From Salvia splendens (lineage: Eukaryota > Streptophyta > Magnoliopsida > Lamiales > Lamiaceae), in the NCBI RefSeq assembly GCF_004379255.2, contig NC_056053.1, positions 18,968,188-19,032,187 on the forward strand: a stretch of 64,000 bases of DNA. Reading direction: 5' to 3'. A program made the position numbers and the translations under genes. The notes beneath the pieces are model-generated. The model ran no database searches. It worked only from the letters and a program-made list of their open reading frames with translations, and was not told the DNA's origin. Positions 45,801 to 59,100 of the stretch are shown here, piece after piece; the first letter of the stretch is position 1; every line of letters starts with the position of its first letter.

Positions 45801-48800
45801 TAAACATGTACTAATCATATAACAATTTGTAAAGTTTTTCTAGGTCAAATTATTCATTGTGTTGTTCAAACTAGCTGAAACATGGAGTAATAATTAAGTC
45901 AGTAAGCATATCAATATATGTTGATATGCACATTAAAAGGTACCATGGGTGTGCTTCTAAATATGAATGAACCATATAAAAAATGTGATTTTTTTCTCTA
46001 GTAAAATTATTGATTTAATGTTAGATAATTAACATAATATTATACACATATAGTATATAAGTATTATAGTGATAAAATAGTACTCCTAATTTTCAAACGT
46101 TCTTTTACCTGCAAGACAACCTGCAGGAGACCCTGTTATCTGAGCAGTACAGAGGTAGGTGCTACTCTAGTTTTAAAATTATTATTGAAAGCAGGATTAC
46201 AGAAAGGGGACATGATCTCCACCTAATTGTTCTTAGTAAAGAGAAGACACTTACACTCAACAGGCTCAATGTTGGTAAATTCCTCTTCTTTTTTTCCTTT
46301 TTTCTGAACTGCTGTGCTTTCAGGTTTTATTTCAAGCACTGATCTGCAAGCAGAAAAAAATAGATTGAGAGCTGAATTTCCATTAAAATGTTTTGAACAA
46401 AGTCCAAAGCATTTAGACCTTTTAGAAGCTGTGCAATCCATGACTTGCTTTCCCCTTGGCGACAAGTAGAATTGACCATCAGGTTTATCTGAACATTTAA
46501 AGCCCATGTCTTCTACACGAAGTTGTTCATTGCTAAAGTCACCAGCCGCTGCACAATTTAGTGTTTTTTTTAACTTATCCTGGTACATACTTCAAATTAG
46601 GATATTGAGTTAATAAATAAGAGTTGGTCTTTAGAGCAAACCTATGGAGGAATATCCGCCAAAGATGCTCTCAGGTGATTTTATTACAGACAAGGACATG
46701 GTGTCAGTCAAATCCAGAAATCCTCTCTTGGTCGAGTAATATGGTGGAGCTGGATGGCTTTTAGAGAAGCACATTTTTTTGTTGAGCAGTGTCCCCTGAT
46801 TCCTACAATTGTGCATTCCATGTTCACGCTCATCTGGAGAAGTGTCATCTGATGGTGCCCCTGTAAAATTCTTGGGACTTTCTTCACAGTGAACGGGTGA
46901 CAGTGACCAGTATGCATCTGTTAATCTCTTGAAAGGCTTTAAAGAGAACAAATTCTCAAAATCCAACAGAGTTTCACCAATTTCCTCATCAGGGGAATGG
47001 TTCGTGAAGGAGCAATCCTGCTGCAGCCTATTATATTTTGTATCTCCAAGAATTTCTCCTTGAATAGGACATCTGTGTAAAATATCTTTGCCTAATCCAG
47101 GGTGACCTTCAACTGAAATTTTCTCAATTGGATAAGTCCTATAGTCAAGAAACTTGATCTCAGTTTCCATTCTAGTTCGAGGAGACCATCCAGATCTGAA
47201 TGAATGCAAACTAGAAGTGGATTCCCAAAATTGCTCAGAGTCAGGTAGATTATTCCCCAGGAAAGATGACTTCACTGAATCCCTTACAGGAGACTCCAAC
47301 ATTCCATCGATATCATGTCTGGTCACTGGAGAAAACTGAAATGGTTGGAGAGCACTGCACTCAACATCACCTCCTAACATCACTGAATTGATATCATCTT
47401 CCACGATATCACAACAATCAATCCGCCTTCTTTTAGCTCTGCCATCTCGTCCAAATTCAAATCTCGCATCCTTTGAAGGTGATCTTCTCTCTTTCATCAA
47501 GCTTTTGTCAAAGGAGCAACTTCTAAGAAATGATATGCCACATTCCTCATCAATATGTCTATTATCACCAAAATAATGACAATCAATAGAAGCCCCACCC
47601 GCTATTGACCTGCTGTCCACATTCTCATTGGTTGCAGGTAAGGCGTACCCTAAAGCTGAAGATAGGTCATCCTTCTTTCGACCATATGTTTTTGCCACAT
47701 GTAATGGTGAGGAAACGCACCAAGGAGAAATTTGGTTTATAGTCTCTTTTCCCCTAAATCCTTTCTCACCAACCATAGATCCATCACATGTCTCTTTTCC
47801 CCTAAATCCTTTCTCACCGACCATAGATCCATCACATGCTTGGCTTATGTAGTCATTTTCAGGTAGTAAATCTGCCTCTGCCTCAAAATTTTCAAACTCA
47901 AGAACTTCTCTGCAAGACTTTCCAGATTCATATGTGGTCTCTTCTAAAGCCAGTGAGTTATCGTGGTTTTCGTATGGCTTATCCCAGTCAGAGGAGCAAA
48001 CATCTAGAGGAACTACGCTGGTCTGTGTCTGGCACCTTCTTTTTCCACTTTCAGGATTACCTAACATATCTTTATATTCAAACAGGAAAATTTTAGAAAT
48101 CAACTATCATTTTCATGATTTTAAGAAAATTGAAATCGACATCCTAAAGACTCAAAATCAGTACAGTGCTCTTCCAATGCAGACAACGATGACAATGAAG
48201 ACTCCTCCCTAAAGAAGGAAGACAGAAAGGGGTGGTGCCAAGGTGTAGAAGTGACCCATTGCTTCTATAACCAGTATTGCTCACTCATTCAAATGTTTCA
48301 CTGATAATTTGATAGACAAGGCTAAAACAGCTATTTTCAAATATAATACTGAGAGACTTTCTGACAGGTAGAACATAATTGATAAAAACCAAATTTAGAA
48401 TTCCCCATCATCAATGTTTCATAGACTCATATCAAAGACTTAGGACATTAGTTCAGTTCTTGAATCTCTCTATCATGGAGAACAAAAATTTATTTTAGCA
48501 CACGATTTTTCAACATAAGTCTCGTGAATTACCATGAGAAGTATTTTTGGTCCAAAGACGCATCACACCATCCTCTATGAAAGTAAGGACGGGTGCCCAG
48601 TCCTATTACAGAGAAGCAAATACAAAAAATAAATCATCAGATTGTTGACATACAATTAAAATACATTTCGTTAGTAATCTAGTGAAACAACAGCTAAATT
48701 CCATTAATCTAGTGAAACAACAGTTAACACAATAGAATTAACTGAAACAATCATTTCTAGAGATGAAGTTGAGACCAGGAACAAGTTGAAGTATCCAGAT

Positions 48801-51800
48801 TACTTAAAAAGAATCATAGGAATTACACATTAAGTTCTTATCAGCTCTGACAAGCACTTGGTCAATCTAATATTAACATGAATAATGCCATAGAATCTGT
48901 TTTGCCTCCCTATGAGCACATCTCATGTTAATAACAAATCGGTTTTACTCTATAGAGACAATAGATGCAAGAAACTTCACATCCAACATAACTTAATCAT
49001 GCTACACCAGATCAAAGACTACCTTAAATTCAACTGAGGTCCTCAATCGCTCAGAACCAATAATATCATAATAAGATGTTGGGCATTGTAGATTCAAAAT
49101 AAAGGCTGGCCATTTGTCGTACTTATTCTGCTTCATCCTTTGAGAACTGGTGGTAAGCTGCCAGGGGCTGGACAAATCAAATTTAGCAGCCAACTGATTC
49201 ACTAGCTTATGAATGGGTCCCTTGTAAACAAGTCTTGAATTGATGTCTGTAAAGAAAATTTAAGAAATACAAGACTAAAATTTGACGTCTTCAGAATACT
49301 ACTTCCACCAAACAACAACTCTAGAAGGGGATAGTAGACATGGATACAGACATACTGGATTGCCTGCAATATCAATCAACCATCAATCAAAAGAAGTTTT
49401 TTTCTCTATTAATTAAATAGTAAAGAACTAATTGAACCAAATCATACCTTCGGAGAAAAGATTCCATGAGGCTCAGAAATATACCCAGAAAGATTCAATT
49501 CTCTATCAGATAGAACCAGTTTGTGGAAACTAGCTGAACTCTCAATGCCAAAATATGTAGAAAGTATTGGTAACGGGGAAGCTGAAGGTCCAACACAAAG
49601 CAGCTCATCTAAGCTGCATCAAATAGATATAACAATTGATCTTAGAGAACTCTAAAATAGGAGGTGAAGAAGGAAGCTCCAGCATTGAAGCAGCCCCACC
49701 ACACAATCTTGTCAAGGAACAAAACGGCTTTTATAAATAAAAGGTGAATGGCAATACCTTTCCACATCAACAACTCTGAAGAACACATTAACATGAACAA
49801 GGGCAGTTCTAAGCACACTCATTTTGATCGAATCCAGCACCTTCTTGGGGCTACAGTTTCAGAGACACAAATCATAATCACACCATACTGCTGTAAAACC
49901 ATCATCAGCTAACCCTAAATTTGCTATAAGGCTAAAACTTTAAATCTTCAAAAATTATTTCACTTTCCAAATGAACCTGGATTGCATGTGTTTTCTTCGA
50001 ACAGGCTGATTGTAAAATATATCATGAGATATGACTGCAAAAAAGAAAGGCCAAGATAGTAGATTAAACGAATGAAAGAATCGCACAAGGCTAATACAGC
50101 AAAAATTATTTCTACATCCAGGCTTAACCATAGAGAATCAGGATTTGTAATTTGAAGAATCTACAAATTAGTGTGTCCAATCCTAGTTACTAAATTTTGA
50201 GAAGGCTAGACCCTATAGAAATGTGTCCAGAGGAAACAAGTAGAATAATTGCTTTCTTAATAAGCAACAAGAGCATTAATCTAAACCCTATAAGCGTGTC
50301 TATCCAAATTCGTGATGAGGTAGATAGAATCAATTCAGAATACAACGTAAAAAGTCCTCCTTCCCAGGATGTGTGTTTTTAAATTTTCATCTTTCACCAA
50401 TCAAAGATTTGCTACTTAATTTGTTACACATTTCAGCTGCTAATGGTGATAAACCATAAGAAGAATACCTGTAGTTCCCACTTCTTCTCTGTCATTATTG
50501 ATTCCAATGAACACACACTTCCTTTTCTGCAACAGAATAGCAAGTCATAGACAAACACTAACAGTTGCACTTGGGTTAGCAAACATGCATTGTACCTAAA
50601 ACAGCTTGGTAGTCAGTACCTTCAGTATCTTTTTGTATCCAGTTGATTTCCCTCTTGCTTTTGTCACAATCTCCAACAGAGAAACATCAGAAATCGAGCA
50701 CAGAGCTTCTCCATGATAGTCAAGGTTTTCAGTAGTACTGGCATCCAGAGCCAAGTAATCAACTTTGGATGTTACTGTGGCAGAGCAATGATAAAAAATG
50801 GTCAAATAAAGGGACACAGGTACAGTAAGAAGCCTTGTGAAGATTTCATAGATGATCCGAAAATCCCTTGACTTCTCATCCTATGCAAGGGCAACAAGCT
50901 TCGACATTATTTTCATCAGCAACTATGCAACAGAATTGAACCAAGGGCCAAATCAGTATTTTCATCAGCAACTATGCAACAGAATTGCCTAAGAATCCAA
51001 TTAACTACTCTTGTCCATATTGAGATCAACATTATTTCTTAACTCATTTTAAAACAAGATAATAAGACATTAATCATATACCAAATAGAAGTACAAAATT
51101 AACATAATTATGTCAGAAAATTTAGCAAAAATAAAGTCACTCAAATTAACAAATTGGCTTAAGCTTTCACAATAACCACTAGTTTTTGAAATGTAACCTT
51201 GTTTTCATACAAAAACTTACTAGGGCAAAATCACAGATGCAGGCAGAGACAAATAGTATGTGAATACATATGTTATCCATTTTACCATATCGTTCTCCTA
51301 ATAGCAGTAGTCCATCCCGCGTAATTCCAGATCCTACAAAAGATAAATATTTGTATACTGAAGGAATTGCAGAATAATCTAGGATAGAGAAAATATGTTA
51401 AGCCACCTTATTCTTAGAGGTACTATCACTATATTAGTTATATTTGGGTGTAAGAGAAAAGGAAATGAAAAAAAAATCACTATTTCATCTTTCATTTTCG
51501 TTCTGCCTATGGCTAGTTTGCACTCATTTGCTATTCATCCATAGCCCTCAGAGGAAATGGAACCAAAAAATAAACGGGACTTACCATTATCCACCACTTT
51601 GAGGTAGGAGCTACCAACCCCTACTGACACTGCAACCTGGTTAAGCAACCAGAGTTAATATTCAAGAGTGAACCATCAAAAAAGAGGACCGAAAATATGG
51701 TCACTAATCACAATAATATAGGGCCCACCAGAAGACTTATTCCATGCCATTTTCGATTAACCCCTCCCTTTGCTAACATGTGAGCACAAAAAGACACAAC

Positions 51801-52380
51801 AACAACAACAACAAACATGACAAACAAGTTTCTTTCTATATCTCAGTTATGATTCAGAGTTAAACCATCCCCATTATCAATCCACTGTTACACCTTAAAG
51901 CAATGCCTACTGCTCCTAACCATATCTATTGTATGTGTTGATACTATAAGGCCATGACCCACTGTTCTAGCAACAAATGCCATTTAACCTGTTTTGCACA
52001 TCCAACAGCCAAACCTATCCATTACAGTCACTTCTTGAAAGAGGATGAGATGAAGCAAAGACAGAAGAGAAAATAACTCTCATGTAAAAAAAGAAAACAA
52101 AAGTCCCACTAAAAACAGAAGATCTTCTCATTTCATTCCAAGTGCAATACCAAATCCAATGTTGCACTTCCACTCCAGACCAACTATCCCTCCCTAATTA
52201 CCAGAAGCCAGTCGGTAGCCACACCAATAAAGCAACTTAACCAAATATTAGTACCTCAGTAGCACCTGCATCAAGGCTGTTAAACACTAACTCCTCAACA
52301 ATCCTCGTCAAATCACATATCACGACCCCGGACCGCACCGAGCTGTGAGTAGTCTCAGGCAACCGTTCGATGCTCCTCAT
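42820..52380 (-). CDS. MLH3: DNA mismatch repair protein MLH3 (MutL homologue), 24 exons
   Basis: Exons: 52380-52255, 51636-51585, 51333-51286, 50774-50620, 50526-50469, 50034-49977, 49850-49758, 49613-49448, 49363-49348, 49246-49023, 48602-48533, 48069-46642, 46548-46255, 46132-46109, 45643-45570, 45470-45276, 44813-44769, 44685-44632, 44544-44438, 44291-44243, 43472-43413, 43310-43238, 43148-43063, 42981-42820. They join in frame to 1238 residues. Domains: GHKL ATPase with VEELVFNSLDAGAT (28-41), DNGSGI (58-63) and GERY; transducer with FYNQPVRRKHMQSSPKKVL; a long poorly conserved linker (large exon 12); C-terminal endonuclease/dimer domain with DQHAADERIKLEEL (1026 on, split by an intron) and CFQCAHGRPT (1183 on). 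With MLH1, MLH3 forms MutL-gamma, a nuclear nickase for meiotic crossovers and mismatch repair. The metal-binding D, H, E, E are all present. Motif III reads YHGEALCSIS where MutL proteins have FRGEAL. Exons of 16 and 24 nt are unusual. Confidence 0.95.
47743..47838 (-). repeat. 48-bp in-frame tandem duplication in MLH3 exon 12
   Basis: Two copies, 47743-47790 and 47791-47838, with one mismatch. Each codes for the 16-residue unit TCDGSMVGEKGFRGKE (in register). It sits in the disordered linker, so it is probably tolerated. Confidence 0.95.
50905..50990 (-). repeat. Short direct repeat in an MLH3 intron
   Basis: TTTTCATCAGCAACTATGCA and the following bases occur twice, about 49 bp apart, in the intron between exons 3 and 4. 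Confidence 0.85.
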
Positions 52381-53206
52381 CTCCAAAACAATTACTTCGC
52401 CACCCTACGTTAGGATTAACAGATGATCATCAAGAAAACAGAAATCACAGCACGCCGCATTCAAATTAAAATTACGAGTGTATCGTAGTGTAAATTTTCT
52501 CCGCACGATTACCCTAAGTCAGAACCTTCCCGTTGGTCAGTGAAATGTTCCAAGTGACCCCATTTTCAAATTTTCACGTCCCTGGAAAAATGGCGCAACG
52601 AATCGCGTCGCAAGAAGGTTGAAGATGTTAAAATGGGGATTAGGGTTTTGGATTGTGGAATTAGATTTCGCGATAGCTTCGTTACAACGTCGGTTCACTG
52701 CATGATGAACTAGTGCAGAAAACAAGCACCGCTTCTTTTTAATTAAAAATTGTTTTGTCACTTTTTGTTATTTTCATTCCCTCCAAATATATCCACCACA
52801 TTGTATTTTCATTATTTTTTTTATCAATTTTAGTAGGGCAGGTAATTCCATCGGTTTACAACCCGGTTAATCGATATCAAAAGTAACTGAGATTGAAGAA
52901 TCGAAATCGAAACCGAATTGGCCTCGGTTCGATTCGGTTCCACTGCATAGGAAAAATGCCTACCCTAGCCACACCACTTGCGCTACATTGCATTTTTTGT
53001 ATTTATAGTTGTAGAAAGAATTATGTATGTACTTTGTATTAGAAATTAGTAATATAAAAACAACCTATTTATAATATACTTAATCCAACAAAACAAAAAA
53101 GTTTGCAACCTACTCAATCTAAAAATTGAAATATTTTAAAAAGTAAACAACTCCAACTTCAAGCTTCCAAAACAACAAATTCAATAAATCAAAGTATATA
53201 ACCTAC
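52381..53206. other. MLH3 5' flank and promoter region
   Basis: The stretch next to the ATG (to about 52690) should hold the MLH3 leader and promoter; I cannot fix the transcription start. Near 52850-52945 the words TCGGTTCGATTCGGTT and GAAATCGAAACCGAA suggest a decayed hAT-type MITE. Confidence 0.45.
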
Positions 53207-53209
53207 TTA

Positions 53210-53519
53210 GAGAATCTCCAGGGGAGAGGATAAATAGAGAGATAAAGAGAAATAACTACCATATTTACCTCTTCTTCATAAAATTTCATGCTCCAATGGA
53301 AAGGGTATTTGAGGAGGTATTATACCTTCTTTCATTTTGAGAAGGTATTTTTACCTCTTTTTGGTAGAAAAGGTAAAAAGTTAGTTATTTTGTTTGTCTT
53401 TTTAATTTGCCTTCTTTTTTTGAAGTCCATTATTTTTTAAGAAGGTATATTAATATTTTTAAGAAGATAAATGAGAAATATACATTCTCAATATACATTT
53501 TCCCCTTGGAGATGCTTGC
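53210..53519. mobile_element. Tourist-like MITE
   Basis: Flanked by TTA (53207-53209 and 53520-53522). The left end is GAGAATCTCCAGGGGA; the right end, reverse-complemented, is GCAAGCATCTCCAAGGGGA. No coding capacity. Confidence 0.75.
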
Positions 53520-53929
53520 TTAATCCAAAAGTTGAAATATTCTAGCACAAAATTACGAAACAAAAATAGGTTGCGTCGCAAAATTAGTGACCGGAAATCA
53601 CTGAGACTTTCTGTATCGCCCTTAATCCATTATCTAAATAATAGAGTAACTAAGTGATGTCATACCGGAATGTTTTTAATTATTACAAAGGACATGATTT
53701 TGAAAAATTGGCAGATTTTTTTTCCTCAGTCTCAAACTTAGAACAATAATTCCCCAAATAGATATCATAACTAAGTTTAGCAGCAAAATTAATGTAGTAG
53801 AGGAAGAAGGAAACATAGGATTCGACATTGAGAGAGATTTTGAGGTGGAAGTGTCAAATGTACCAAATAGAAGACTTACCAAAGGAAGAGGCATGATTAG
53901 AGGAAGAAGATATTTAATTGATATGGAAT

Positions 53930-54580
53930 AAATGTATAATACATAGGTTAAGAATAGATTGATCTATTACCTGAATTACATTGTATTTTTCCCTACGTAA
54001 AGGGGAATAGCCGATGTCATTGAATACATTGAATACAAGAATTATGTTATCCCTAAATCTTTCTTACTACTAAGAATTGCCCTATGAATTGCCTAACTCT
54101 TGATTACCATCTCTAAGATAGTATCAGAGCAGGTTTATCCGGGCTTGAAACTCGGGAAAATTTCATCATAGTCTCAAATACCTTTCCCGACCCTTTGAAA
54201 CCTGCAAAAACACAGCCAAAATGTCAAACTCAGAATTTGATAATCCTCCAAAAACCAATACAGCCGTAACCCTCTCAGCAGTACAATTTGCTGAGTTCAT
54301 GAAACTAAGCATGTCTCAGAAAAATCATACCCAACAACCTTCATCCGTTGAATCACTAGGCGAGGTGCGCCTGGCAGAGAAACTCAACGGGGATAACTAC
54401 CCGTTATGGGCAAAACTGATGAGTCGAGGGATCCGAGGGAAGGGTCTGGCATCTCACATAAATGGAGTTACAGATCCCCCCTCTGACAGTCCCAAATTAC
54501 AATCGATGGTAGCAGCGGGACGATTGTTGCTTCAATTGGATCATCAACAACATCGATGCCAGCCTCTTAAACGAGGTATC
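53930..54580 (+). mobile_element. Copia remnant: LTR end, primer site and broken gag
   Basis: TAGTATCAGAGC at 54119-54130 is one base from the standard Copia primer site TGGTATCAGAGC. The preceding stretch looks like an LTR end but its outer limit is unclear. Gag begins at the ATG at 54221. The remnant is cut at 54580 by the Athila insertion; the rest should lie beyond the window. Confidence 0.75.
54221..54580 (+). pseudogene. Copia gag fragment
   Basis: Starts MSNSEFDNPPKTNTAVTLSA and carries the Gag signature LNGDNYPLWAKLMSRGIRGK followed by GLASHINGVTDPP. The frame then shifts near 54490-54505. In the other frame, after a TAG at 54510-54512, it reads QRDDCCFNWIINNIDASLLN, which is the next part of the UBN2-type Gag domain. 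It is cut off by the Athila LTR at 54581. Confidence 0.82.
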
Positions 54581-56080
54581 TGATAAGGCTAATTTCATGC
54601 ATGGGTCTAGGGATTTAATTCGTGATTTTACTAGGACTAACGCACGTTTTAAGCCAGGTGTGTGAAGGAATTCGCCAGGTCCAAGAAAGAAGACCAAAAA
54701 ATCACAAGGTCGAGGAACTGGCGATTTAGTGAACGATTATGAAGAGAATTGCTCGACGGAGGAAGCTCCAGAGTTGAAGGGTAGAATAGGGATTTCTACG
54801 AAGACTCAAGGGCTATGTCCGCATCTATAAAAGGCAGAAGCATGCAAGCTGGAGGGATCTTCTCGGGGGGAGACCTCACCACAGCCTGTTGCTTAGTTCA
54901 CTTTCCCACACACACACTTGATACTAGTTTTGAGGAGATCTCAGTTCGCACGTTCGGGTTTCATCTTAGCTTCCGATATGGTGTAACACCGCTCTTGTTA
55001 GGAGCGAAGAAACAATTTATTTTCCGCTTTCCGTATTTTACTTACTCTGCCGAGCTTCGTTGTTCGAAGCTCGGTTCGCTGTTCTCACCGAATAGTTTCT
55101 GGTTTAAATGCAAGTTTGATTTTCCGTTATGGCGATTGTGTTGATTTCTGGTTTGATCGTTTCGCTTATTGAGATTTTGGAGTTTTAAATTGTCTGAGTT
55201 GGATGCGTTTCGCAGTTGTTTACTGAGTTATTGTAGGTTAATGGTCAGATCCGGGAGATTGGAGTTGGATTGTGGAAGAATTTTGGTTGGATTTGCTGGA
55301 TTTGTTGGTTGTTGGGTTCGGATGTCTTGGATCCGGAGTGGATCAAGTATTCTGACGTGAATCTGAGTAGTTTCGATCTGATTTTCATGCTTAGTTTACG
55401 TGTTTTTCTTTCATTCCGTCTAGTGTACGCAGATCTGATGTGTTTCCGAGTTGCAGCAAGATAACGACGACCAAATCTCTATATTCTGTTCGAATCTCGC
55501 TTTTTGCTCTGTTTTGTTCATCTGCAAGTTTAATTCGGTTGAGAGGATGCATTTTGCTGCGAGCTAGCGTCAGAGTTTGTTAATCTGCAGTTCTTTCCGT
55601 ACTTGCCATTTTTGGAATTATGGTCCCCACTTTCAGTCATATTCTGTTTAGCTAGATTAGGTAGTTGTTTACACTGTCTAGGAAGTGGTTATGTTTCTTG
55701 TTGTCGAAGTCTGAATTTACAAGTTTAACATGTCCTAGGTCTAGCATTTACATTTTCTGCCTAGGTCTAGAGTTAGTTTAAAATTCTCAACCCTTTTGTT
55801 GCGTGGCAGCAGCCATTTGTCTGTCCAAAGTCTCTGAGCACTACTTTGCGAGTCCATCTCTGTGGGATCGACCCCACTTCCCTATACTAATTCATAGTAT
55901 TCGGGTTGAGGGATTTATATTTTTTTGAAGGGGAGTCGATGTGTGTCCAACGACCAAGCACTTTATGTTCTCTTAAGTTCCTAGACCTTGTGCTCTAGTG
56001 GATTTAAGGAGCGTGGTGTCTTGACCAAGCGCTTGCAGTGATCTATTTCTGTGCACACATGTTAAAAAATCCTCGTTTCA
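54581..56080 (+). repeat. 5' LTR of the Athila element
   Basis: 1500 bp from TGATAAGGCTAATTTCATGC to CCTCGTTTCA, two bases before the primer site. The left boundary is confirmed by the abrupt end of the Copia gag fragment at 54580. Confidence 0.85.
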
Positions 56081-56082
56081 AA

Positions 56083-56100
56083 TGGCGCCGTTGCCGGGGA
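56083..56100 (+). other. Primer-binding site (tRNA-Asp type)
   Basis: TGGCGCCGTTGCCGGGGA, complementary to the 3' end of plant tRNA-Asp and standard for Athila. Confidence 0.9.
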
Positions 56101-56185
56101 TGGATGGCGTACTTTGTGTTAGTGCCTAGAGTTTTTGGTGTGAATAATTTTAATTTACTTTTTCTTTCCGTTTTCTTTGTAGTAC

Positions 56186-59100
56186 ATGAGCAGGAGCTTC
56201 CACCGGAGTAACTCGTCTGGTTGGAAATACGGTCAGTTCGTTTGGAAGATCAAGGATACAGCCTCCACCGTGACTACCAGATCAGGGTTCACGACGGGAG
56301 ATCCGTTCCCGACTGAGTTTTTGAGTGACGAATCCTGGGAATCTTCAGGACGAACAGATCCGGAGTCCCCACCAGAATCGGAAACACAGTCAGAAACAGG
56401 GGAGGAAGAGGAAGTTGAGATGGCACACGTAGCGGACCCAGATCCAGAAATAGGGTCACTAACGGCTCATCTCGATGGAGAGCCAGCACACGCAATAGTG
56501 ATGAACCCACGTCAGAGATCTATTGAGATCAAAACGAATGTGTTAGGTGTCTTGCCAACATTTTCTGGGCGAAGGAGTGAATGCCCGTACGAGTTTTTGA
56601 ACGAGTTTAGCAAGTTATGTGGCATTCAAAAGAGGCCTAATGATGCGACAGAGGAGGACTATCGCTTGCGCGCGATTCCTTTCACTCTAAAGGGGGAGGC
56701 AAATACATGGTTGTTGAGATTACCCCCGGATTCTATCCGCACCTGGAGGGACTTTAAATTGGAGTTCCTAGATTACTTCTTTCCATCCAACAAGACGAAC
56801 GCTCTGAAGAAGGAGATAGTGGAATGCAAGCAGGATTACGATGAGTCATTGAGCCAATACTGGTCAAGGTTCAAGGGATTGCTGGACGCATGCCCGAATC
56901 ATCGGATGATAGAGGCAGAGACCTACTCTCTGTTTTATGAAGGGGCAACTCCCGAGTCTAAGGATTTGATGAACTCCTCGAGCGGGGGGAATTTTACAAG
57001 AAAGAGAGGAAGTGAGGCAAGAGAGATTTTGGGAAGATTAATCGACGCCAAGAAGGCGTATGACAGTACGAGGAATGCTGTGAGAAGAGGCTCTGTGAAT
57101 GTATTGAGGGAGCAGGAGGATGACAAAGTTGAAGCAAGGATTGATAGGCTGGAGAAAGCCTTGCTGAATGCTATCGAAAAAACTAATACAGCCGCACCAA
57201 AGGAAACGGCTAAGTTGTTAGGTCCAGTAGATAATCAACTCCAGCAATATTACGGACCTCAGGAAGGTGATTACCAGGCCCAGGCGAACGCGATGGGAAG
57301 TTGGAATCCTGATGGAAGTTGGAACCAAGGAAGACAAAGAGATGCACCCTGGAGGAATCACCCGAACTTTAGATGGTCTGAAAACGAGCAAAGCCAGCCA
57401 GCACCCCAACTGAGTATACAGTCCGCACCGCAGCCCGAGAGGCAGGGTAACTGGAGAAATCATGAGGGGCAAGGAAATTGGAACAACCGTAATCAAGGAG
57501 ATCACTCGACCTGGGGAAACAAGAATCAAAATTATCAAGGGAATTCTTATGTACCACCACATCAAAGGAATTTCCAAGCACCTTACCCAGGTCAAGGAAG
57601 TAATTTCAACAACAATCCAGGAGGTCAAGGGCACATTCGCCCAGGCCAAGGAAGTGGAACAAACCAAAATATAGGGCCAGGCCCTAGTCAGCCAAGCTCT
57701 AGACCAAGGAACCTTGATGAGATGGTTCACGACCTCGTTAGTTCCCAGCAGCACATTCAGAACAATTTACAGTCGAACAATGATGTGGTCCACAAGCTTC
57801 AGGATGCGCAGCAAGAACAGAAGGCGGCAATGGATATGTTGGCCAAACAGTTGTCTCAAATAGCTACTTCCTTGAGTGATATGCGGGGAAACGAGGGCAA
57901 GATTCCTGCATCGGTAAGACCACCTGACAAAGCCAATATTAGCCAGATCACGCTGAGATCTGGGAAGGAGTACGAAGGGCCGGTCATGAGGTACAGAGAG
58001 GTCACGACCCCCATTAAGGATAAGGAAACAGAGGAAAAAACCACTGAATCAAGAAACTCGGTTGAAAGCAACCCTGCAGTTAGAGATGAACTTCAGGCAG
58101 GAGATTTAGAGAAACGGCTGCCCAGGACAATCGAACCATTTTTCCTAGATCCAGAACCGGAATTGGTAGAGAAAAAAGGAGTCGATGAATCTTCAGCAGG
58201 TGAATGTTCCGGAACCGGGAAACGACCAAAACCTTTCCCAAACCGAGGAGAGGCAAAGAAAAAGAAGGATGAGCCAGTGGATCTTATGGATATTTTCGGG
58301 AAACTGGAGATAAATCTACCCTTCTTACAGGCTTTGAAAATGCCAGTTTTCAGCAAGTTCATCAAAGAGTTTATAGCTGGGAAGGCTAGACCTAGTGGAA
58401 AAATCTTGATAGGCGAGAATGTGTCCGCGGTAATTCAGAAGCGGAGGATGCCTTCGAAATGCAATGACCCAGGTATGTTCACCTTGCCTATTTCCATCGG
58501 CGATGTAAAAATTGAGCATGCTATGTGTGACTTGGGAGCATCCATAAATGTGTTACCCCTGTCCATATACAAGAGGTTAGTGGGAGTAGGTATGGTGGAT
58601 ACGAAGGTTGTGATCCAATTGGCGGACAGGTCATGCATCTGCCCTGAAGGAGTGCTCGAGAACGTAATAGTCAAGGTACACGACTTCCTGTACCCGGCTG
58701 ACTTCCATGTGATTAAGATGAGCGATAATGAGTCTGTAGAGTCTGGCGGAGTATTATTGGGGAGACCTTTCCTGCGAACTGCTAAGACTATCATTGATGT
58801 CTTTGATGGTACTATCTGTCTCGATTACAATGGGGATAAATATACATTCAGCATAGATGAGGCAATGAAGAAGCCACTTGATGTTGAAAATTTGCATTCT
58901 GTAGATATCATTAACCCCTTGGTCCAGGAATACCTCGAGACTGAATTAATGCAGGGACAGATTGAGAACTCAGAGATGAGTCATGCTGTTGATAGGGAGG
59001 TGGCCAGTTGGTGCCAAGCAATGAATACGAGCAAGTTGTCAGATGAAGAGCTAGCAGAAGCAATTCTGGAATTTTGCACCAAGCCCGAGCTAGCCAGATC

